Below are positions 57,851-64,000 of a DNA stretch of 64,000 nucleotides, piece after piece (positions within the stretch are counted from its first letter, which is position 1; every line of letters begins with the position of its first letter). The notes under the pieces are model-generated. The model was given only the letters and a program-made list of their open reading frames with translations. It was not told where the DNA came from and did not search any database. A program made the translations under genes and the position numbers. Source of the DNA: Sarocladium kiliense (lineage: Eukaryota; Ascomycota; Sordariomycetes; Hypocreales; Sarocladiaceae); NCBI GenBank assembly GCA_030734395.1, contig JAUZTG010000029.1, positions 3,038,001 through 3,102,000 on the forward strand, written 5' to 3'.

Positions 57851-58624
57851 CTAATGGTATATGCCAACTCCTTCCTCCGGCACCGACAAGCTACCAAGCT
57901 TGTCATCCAGCCATCTTGCCAACTCCGCCGCATGCCGTCTCATCGTCGCTGCGCCAGCAGCCCCAACACTCTCCAAACTGGCATTCGTTTGGCCACCTGT
58001 GCTAGCGAGGCTATCAGCGCTGGGACTGCCCACGAGAACAGCGGCGGAAGACGGCGCGAGGTAGTTCGGGTCAGGAGGCGTTGAGGTGTCCTGGTGTTGA
58101 GTAAGTTGTGGGTGATGTGAGTCGGAGGCGGTGTTCGATTGGGAATGCTCGCTGCTGGCAATGGGAGGGCCGATGCAGACAAACAAGAGGCCACACTTTA
58201 GGCGGCGGATCACGACGACGCCGCCACTCAGTTGTACTGTAATCGTTACCGGCTTGGTGGGCTCGGGCTTCTTCTTTCTGCTCCCACCACGCCCGTCACG
58301 ATCCCTCAATCTTGTCACATCCTCATCATCGCTCCCCGCACTGTCGACCATGTCTTCCTCATCGCTTGTGTGGAAACTATCGTCTGGCGCGCTGCCTGGC
58401 AAAGCACTTGGAAGGGATACCGATGATGATGTGTGGATAGCGAAGAGCGAAGCAGCAACTGTTGCGTGGGTTCGAAGGGTTGAGACGGGCCGTGGGGAGG
58501 CGTGGGCGAGGAGTTTGCCGGATGGAGTGGTGAGGAGGAGAGTTGGTAGAGAGGGTGAGGCGGAGGCGTGGAGGAAAGAGGTCAGGCGTTTGGTGAGGAG
58601 GAGAGGGGGGTTGGATTGCGACAT
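57851..58624 (-). CDS. Roadblock/LC7-like protein, possible Ragulator-type subunit
   Basis: Single exon, 257 aa. The N-terminal part (LTSFLHASASPSLPTLLLTTPSGKLLA, then RTHATVAASLFAIH) has the strand-helix layout of a roadblock domain. An acidic insert (DEEDMVDSAGSDDEDV) is followed by VTITVQLSGGVVVIRRLKCGLLFVCIG, the second half of such a fold. The C terminus ends in MRRHAAELARWLDDKLGSL, a helix typical of these proteins. Roadblock proteins form dimers that anchor Rag or Rab GTPases to membranes, for example in the vacuolar EGO/Ragulator complex. The assignment rests on pattern only; the inserts are large and a different function is possible. Confidence 0.6.
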   Translation of the reverse strand: MSQSNPPLLLTKRLTSFLHASASPSLPTLLLTTPSGKLLAHASPRPVSTLRTHATVAASLFAIHTSSSVSLPSALPGSAPDDSFHTSDEEDMVDSAGSDDEDVTRLRDRDGRGGSRKKKPEPTKPVTITVQLSGGVVVIRRLKCGLLFVCIGPPIASSEHSQSNTASDSHHPQLTQHQDTSTPPDPNYLAPSSAAVLVGSPSADSLASTGGQTNASLESVGAAGAATMRRHAAELARWLDDKLGSLSVPEEGVGIYH

Positions 58625-61125
58625 TGCGACGGTGGTATGTGAAGCTATCGAGAATGTTCGTGTGGTGGGTCTGTCGAGAATGGAGGTGACGTTCGGTGGT
58701 CTTCTGTGGCCAGAACGATCGCTGATGGACGTCCTTGCAGCTATGCCTGAGCTTCTTGAATTGCGCAGGGTTCGGATCGAGGTTGTGGTCGGTCGCGGGG
58801 GTCGTTGATGAGGTTCTGGTGAAGCTGAACGAGGAATGGGGTGACGTGGGAGGCCAGGATCGGGAATGGCGGGGCGGGTGGAGGTGGGGATCTTTACGAG
58901 GACTACAGATGAAAGGCACTCTGAATGTTGAGATTTGATCAGGGAATACTGCAGCTTATTATGACTTCAATTTCAAGAGAGTTAAATAAGGCATCTTTCC
59001 CATCTCACCCAGGCTCGGATCAGCCTGGAACCGTCTTGGGTAACGGCGCAAGGCTTCAACGTTGGTTGCAATGACCAGGTATTTCAACGCTCGCGAAGCG
59101 TACAACAGATATCGAGTTGAGCTGGAGGTGCACCAGCTAACATCAAAAGCGTGTTTTGATTTTGATGAATTTATTGAATAAAAGCATGTTTTAAAAATAG
59201 GATTTCCTGTTGAATTCTTCTGTAATTTACTTCTCACCTGCCTACCCTGTATACATTAGGTACGATGAAGGTCGCGCATCGTGGGATTAGCATAGTGTGC
59301 AATGATCATAAGGCTAATCATGCATATGTTACTACTACTAGTGTGTTTCCAAATGGGACTTTGGTCGATCACGACGGCGCACTGACGTGGTAACCTATCG
59401 CGGGAGAGGTGTCCTGATTGGTGTTGTTGAGCAGGCTCACATCTTAGGCGCGCGGTGTTTGGGATCAAGCGCCTCCTTCGAGTACTACAAGTATCAAAAC
59501 ATGCAAGGCGGGTCGCACTGCAAGGCTGACCGAATTTCTCTAGACACCGCATCTGTTGTTCGGAACCATTGAATCAATCAACATCCGGCTGCTTGCTGAC
59601 GGCTTGTCGAGCGGCATGAGGTAGCCGAGCGGCTGGCATGATGCTGAAACGCGTTGGTGGCGGTTAGACCAATGAGGGCGGCAGAATGGCATGTTTCATG
59701 GGAAACGCGGCTGCATTAGGAAGAGGAGGATTGGCGTGATGGTGTGGGAGGTTGAGTGGTTTTGTGGGATGAGCGCAACGTGAATGAGATGGTACACTGG
59801 AAGCGGCACGGATAGTTGTTTGTTTGCACGATGCGCGATGCCTGGATTGTCTGACTGATGCTATTTCTGTTATGGCCAGCCGCAGCATCATGCACAACAA
59901 TGCAGTGTGGTTCGTATGAATGCCTCGTGAATGCACAGTTGAATGCAATTCATGCCAACGCCTGTTCGTGCCCAGGTACCACATCCTGCGCCGACACCAA
60001 TCAGCGGTTAGCTTTCAGAGGCCTCGGGCCAATCAGTAGTGTGCAACGGCTGATAACAGAGGCAAGAGGGATCCACACCTCAACAGCTCTGTCTTGAAGA
60101 CAGGAACGACTGGTTCAGTGGGGCCCAGCCCCTGGTGCTCCTTCCTTGCCTCCCCCTGCCCATCACTCCACCTCTTCCCACCATCTCCCACTGTAGCACC
60201 CACATCGCGCCACCACAAGGCTCTCCCTCCCCCGCGAACCCCTTGACTGGCCTTGAGCCCGGCCCTTTTGCCCAGCATCTAAAGTAAGGTACAGCGGAGA
60301 GACGCAGGCACAATCAGAGAGGGAGCCCACCCTTTCCTCCACCTTCAAGGCGCCCTTCCCGTGCTCGCGCTCTCCAGCTCCCTCCTTCTCCATCATCTGC
60401 TTCCGGCGACGAGACATCGCCAGCCACCTTCACTCTTCCTATCTCACCTCACTTTTCGCAGCCGTACTTTGGTTGTCCCGTCACTCTTTTGCACTAGCCT
60501 GCACCTTGCCTGTCGTTACGATTGCCGTCTCTCTTACTTCTTCGTCTCCTCTCGCAACGTCGACCATCCTTACCCCCTTCGCGAAACCGACCCCCCAGCG
60601 TTCTGATACTCTTCCCCTGGTTTCTCGCACGTCAGCCTCCACCATCCGACGGCGATCACACTGTGCCGACATCAATTGCTGTTTCCTCCTTGTCGGCAGA
60701 CTGACGTTCCTCTCCGATCTGTCTGCTAAACTCGCCCAATCGTCCGGTTCTGACAACATTTGCGATGCTGGGCCTACGACGATAGAGAGCCTGATCCACC
60801 CAACGCCTGTCACTATTCATCGGTCGCTTTCAGGGCCGCCCACAATCGCTCAACCTTCCCTCGCCATCTTCACCACATGGTGCACTCTCTCGCGAACTTT
60901 CGCTAGTATCTACTCCATTTAGGAGAAAGCACACAGTCGAACCTTCGCGGGCGAGGATCGACTTGTGCTTTACGGCTGGCCGTACCAACTGCCGCCATTA
61001 CCACACGCCAACGACCACCGGCTTCGAATTTACACAAATACTTCCTTTTACTCCCGACCAGTCATCCTTCATTCATTCTTTAGTATCAAAGGACTGGCAG
61101 GACCTGTCCATCGACATATTTCATC
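58625..61125. other. Long intergenic region and long leader of KCH gene
   Basis: About 2.5 kb without a supported gene. An AT-rich patch lies near 59140-59230. From about 60090 to 61125 the + strand is strongly pyrimidine-rich, with many short upstream ATG frames, as in long fungal 5' leaders. Confidence 0.45.
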
Positions 61126-62914
61126 ATGGGCTGCTGCGGACACCGAAAGAAGCAAACGGCCAACTACTCCGACCAGAAGTGGGATCACATTCAGCTCTCT
61201 GACTTCAAGGCTAAGGGATGCGGAACTGGCTTCGCTTATGGCTATCTCTGGTTCCTCCTCTTCATCTCCGTCGTTGTCTACGCCGTCGATAGCTTCATTG
61301 CCGTCCAGCTTCTCGCCTTCGACCGTTGGTCATCCACCATCGACCCCGGCATTCCCTTCGATGTGTCCAAATGGATCTTCTCCATCTGCATTATTCTATC
61401 TTTTGTCAACCTCGGCTATGAAGCAATCATGGCCACTCGCATCATCAAGCGAGGCAATGTCGCCGAGTCATATCTCGATCCCCTGGCTGTCCGATGGCAA
61501 TCTATTCGTGTTGGCTCTGGCCAGGGTTGGCGGAGGTTCTTGGTCTTCGCTGAACTGACCAAGAGCAAGAAGGGTGCCGAATATATTGCTATCTTCACCT
61601 ATTTCAGTTTGAAAGGTAAGCCTGACCCGTAACCCCCCGCCAATCCTCATTGTATGCTAACATTCCGTAGCTTGGATCCGAGTCCTAGTCTGCTCTGGGC
61701 CGCGTCAGGTCGTAAACGCCTTCACTCTCAAATCAGTATACGAGGCCAAGTTATCTGTCAGTTCGCCCAGCGTTGGGGGCTCGCTCACTGGTTTCTTCGA
61801 TAAACTTAAGGCGTTCGGTGAAGAAGATTACCGCCAGGCTATCATTGTTGGCGGTATGGCTTTTACCTTCGTTGTTTGGGTTTTCTCGCTCCTATTCCTC
61901 ATTGCTGGCATTCTCTTCTACGTCTTTTTTCTCTTCCACTGGATTCCTCGTGCGGACGGCGGTCTGAGCGGCTATTGCATCCGCAAGACCAATCAGGCCG
62001 TACTCAGGATCGTCACACAGAAGGTTAACAAGGCTCTGGCCAAAGAGGAAGCCAACCGCTACAAGGTGGCTCAGAAGAATGGAGAAAAGGTGCAGATCGC
62101 CAGAACAGCAACCTTGCCAGATGTTGGTCCGGTTAAAGACGACAGCCTGCCGCAGATGCCAATGCTGGGTCGCAACGAGACCATGACAACCTTGCCACAG
62201 TACGAGTCTCGACCAGGCACTCCTGGTACCATTGAGCTTGGAGCAATGGATCAAAAGCGACCCCTGCCATCTCGCTCTGGCACAATGCAATCTTCTTCGA
62301 GCTACTCATCCCGTGCTCCATTGGTCGGTGGTGCTGCCGACATGGGATACGGCCGCGCCTCACCCGCCCCATCACTTCCTGACTTGGACTTGAGCACTAT
62401 ACCCCCCATGCGCCCGGGCACTTCAAATTCGAACCGCAGCTTCGGCCGACCAGGCCACAACCCTAGCCAATCTGGATCTTCCATGAGAAGTGGCGTCAAC
62501 CCCTACGCCGCATCCATGCGGTCGCCAACGGCGCAGACGAACAACTACCGCGGACCAGACAACGGGCTTCCGCGTCAACAACCACCGCCTCGACAATACG
62601 AGGCTTACCGCCCTGAGGGACGCCCAAGCCCAGCGCCCTCAGCTCCGCCCGCCTACAGAAATGGTACGCCTACCAAGAGACCAGGCCCTGGCTACCCTCA
62701 ACCCCCTCCAAGAAGTGCTACCGCTGGTCCCATCCCGCAACGAGGACCTCCTCAACCCCGGGCTCCTATGGGGGATTACTTCGACCGCTCAGGAACACCA
62801 GCGTCTAGACCTGCACCTCCTCCAGACTACATGAACCGTCCTGGCACGTCACAAAGTCAGAGAGGGGGCCCATTTGGATATGACGTAGAGTCACAGATGG
62901 ACCGTAGATATTGA
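61126..62914 (+). CDS. KCH-family potassium transport protein
   Basis: Fungal plasma-membrane protein of the KCH1/PRM6 family, needed in yeast for low-affinity K+ influx that supports Ca2+ signalling during pheromone or ER stress. Model: exons 61126-61615 and 61671-62914; 577 aa. The conserved start MGCCGHRKKQ, then QKWDHIQLSDFKAKGCGTGF, leads to membrane helices (YGYLWFLLFISVVVYAVDSF, WIFSICIILSFVNLGYEAI) and, after the intron, WIRVLVCSGPRQVVNAFTL and helix WVFSLLFLIAGILFYVFFLF. The last 250 residues are a disordered Pro/Ser/Gly-rich cytosolic tail, usual for the Pezizomycotina members. It has a long upstream leader. Transport direction and selectivity are taken from yeast, not from this sequence. 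Confidence 0.88.
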
Positions 62915-63498
62915 TTGTTTCATTCGCGGATTTCGGGACAGGGAACCGATCCATTTCATGAGGCGCAAAGCATTATACCATTATACACTTGTCAATGCTT
63001 CGGAATTTTTGTAGTTGACGAATCTTATTCGCTATATTGGCGACTTGAATACATCTTTTCACTGGCTTCTAAACTGTCTCTTTATTGTGTTGTAGCCAGC
63101 GCTTATTAATGCCCTCGCTTCTCTGGATGCTACCTCACATGCGTTGGTGGCACATCGTGGAGTCACCACACGGCGTCCTACTTGGTATGGAATTGAGCTG
63201 TGAAAGGGCCGAAATCACTTTGTAGTTGTCTCACGTGTTGAATGCTGCCAGCTGTGCGAATTGAATTATCTGTCGAATCAGTCAGATGCCGTTGGCGACG
63301 AGGGTGCATCCTGTGAAGTGGCCTCAGACAGATCAGTGTTAGTGGACTCTCACGCCCTATGGTCGATCAGTAAGCCTCCATCCGTCAGCAACGCCACCAT
63401 TTCACAACCTCCTCTTTACGACTCTCCTCATTCGTAAGCCTCATGACGTTCCTGTACCTTCTCATTTATTGAGAGTCCCCTGCTCCGCTCGGACTTGG
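62915..63498. other. Intergenic spacer
   Basis: About 580 bp: the KCH 3' end and the promoter of the last gene. Nothing distinctive. Confidence 0.4.
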
Positions 63499-64000
63499 AT
63501 GTTTGGCCTCACTGTCACGATCTTGCTCCTGCCTCTACTATCACATCTGAACGAAAGTGTCAACGCGCCGCCAAGCACGAAAGTCCGAGAAAGGAACATC
63601 TTTGAGATGCCTGGCTTACTGGGTCGCCATGAGGGGGAAGTTGCGGTGTACGAGAAGCTTAGAGTCCCCGTCAGACAGAATCCTGCGCATCCTCGTCTCC
63701 CGCCCGCGCATGCTCAGAGAGTAGCTGAGTCGTCGTTGCTGGCATTGGGTGTTCTGGACAAACAGGGACGGCCATGGACGACGCTGCTTGGAGGAGAGGC
63801 TGGCTTTGCAACGGCGGTTGCGGAGAATGTGCTGGGCATTGAGGGGTTGGTTGATCGGGAGGAGGACCCTTTTATGAGCGCCCTATGGGAGGGAAGTGAA
63901 GGGGCAGAAGTGGTGAAGGGGAACGGGAGGATGATGAGCGGGTTAGCGATTGAGTTGACGACAAGGGATAGGGTGAAACTTGCGGGGAAGATGTTGGTTG
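63499..64000 (+). CDS. PNPOx-like flavin oxidoreductase, N-terminal part
   Basis: Open to the window end, so 3' partial (167 codons visible). The region from 63607 (MPGLLGRHEGEVAVYEKLRV) onwards matches the N terminus of fungal proteins that join a pyridoxamine-phosphate-oxidase-like split barrel to a ferredoxin-reductase-type module. Motifs seen are LLALGVLDKQGRPWTTLLGG, the DPFMSALWEG loop and SGLAIELTTRDRVKLAGKML. The frame is open further upstream to ATG 63499, adding MFGLTVTILLLPLLSHLNES, which looks like a signal peptide or anchor. The usual family start is near 63607, so which ATG is used is uncertain. Substrate unknown. Confidence 0.7.
   Translation, partial: MFGLTVTILLLPLLSHLNESVNAPPSTKVRERNIFEMPGLLGRHEGEVAVYEKLRVPVRQNPAHPRLPPAHAQRVAESSLLALGVLDKQGRPWTTLLGGEAGFATAVAENVLGIEGLVDREEDPFMSALWEGSEGAEVVKGNGRMMSGLAIELTTRDRVKLAGKMLV

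Noticed and set aside
58131..58808. 225-codon + strand frame opposite the roadblock-like gene
   Set aside because: Arg/Gly/Val-rich with no domain, while the minus strand reads as a structured protein.

Overview
This window is a gene-dense piece of the nuclear genome of a filamentous ascomycete (Pezizomycotina). The genes carry short introns, mostly 49-125 bp, with GT-AG ends and frequent CTAAC-like branch sites. Start contexts and codon use are fungal, and several families are typical of the group: SAT4/rhodopsin-type membrane proteins, RTA1, Zn2Cys6 regulators, AbfB and KCH. Secreted plant-polymer enzymes (GH12, GH54) and an L-amino acid oxidase suggest a plant-associated or saprotrophic lifestyle. 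I cannot name the genus. All exon models were read by eye and checked for phase, not aligned to transcripts.

0-20.6 kb: a gene-poor first 2.8 kb, then an RTA1-like membrane protein. Housekeeping genes follow: CCT5 chaperonin subunit and HBS1 translation GTPase from a shared promoter, then the ER chaperone BiP/Kar2. After these come a lineage-restricted nuclear-looking protein interrupted by an in-frame TAG, a secreted L-amino acid oxidase and a DUF2461/TIGR02453 protein with AT-hooks.

20.6-42.7 kb: accessory and catabolic functions. These are a four-cysteine small secreted protein, GH12 endoglucanase, a SAT4-type membrane protein, a TRI4-like P450 next to an ACS-family MFS transporter and a divergent SMP-30/gluconolactonase-like protein, AbfB arabinofuranosidase, a Zn2Cys6 factor, a medium-chain dehydrogenase and an ankyrin-repeat protein.

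42.7-52.6 kb: the most unusual part. A 918-residue secreted protein is built from cysteine-rich modules and one folded domain, separated by four Glu/Gln tracts encoded by polypurine 12-bp-type repeats. It is followed by a cysteine-rich single-pass membrane protein, an unknown protein, a second P450 and a tandem pair of small four-helix membrane proteins, one of which appears frameshifted.

53-64 kb: mainly conserved genes. These are two-domain glyoxalase I with a likely mitochondrial leader, a Ser/Pro-rich nuclear-type protein, a roadblock-like protein, a KCH potassium-transport protein with a long pyrimidine-rich leader, and the start of a PNPOx-type oxidoreductase cut by the window edge.
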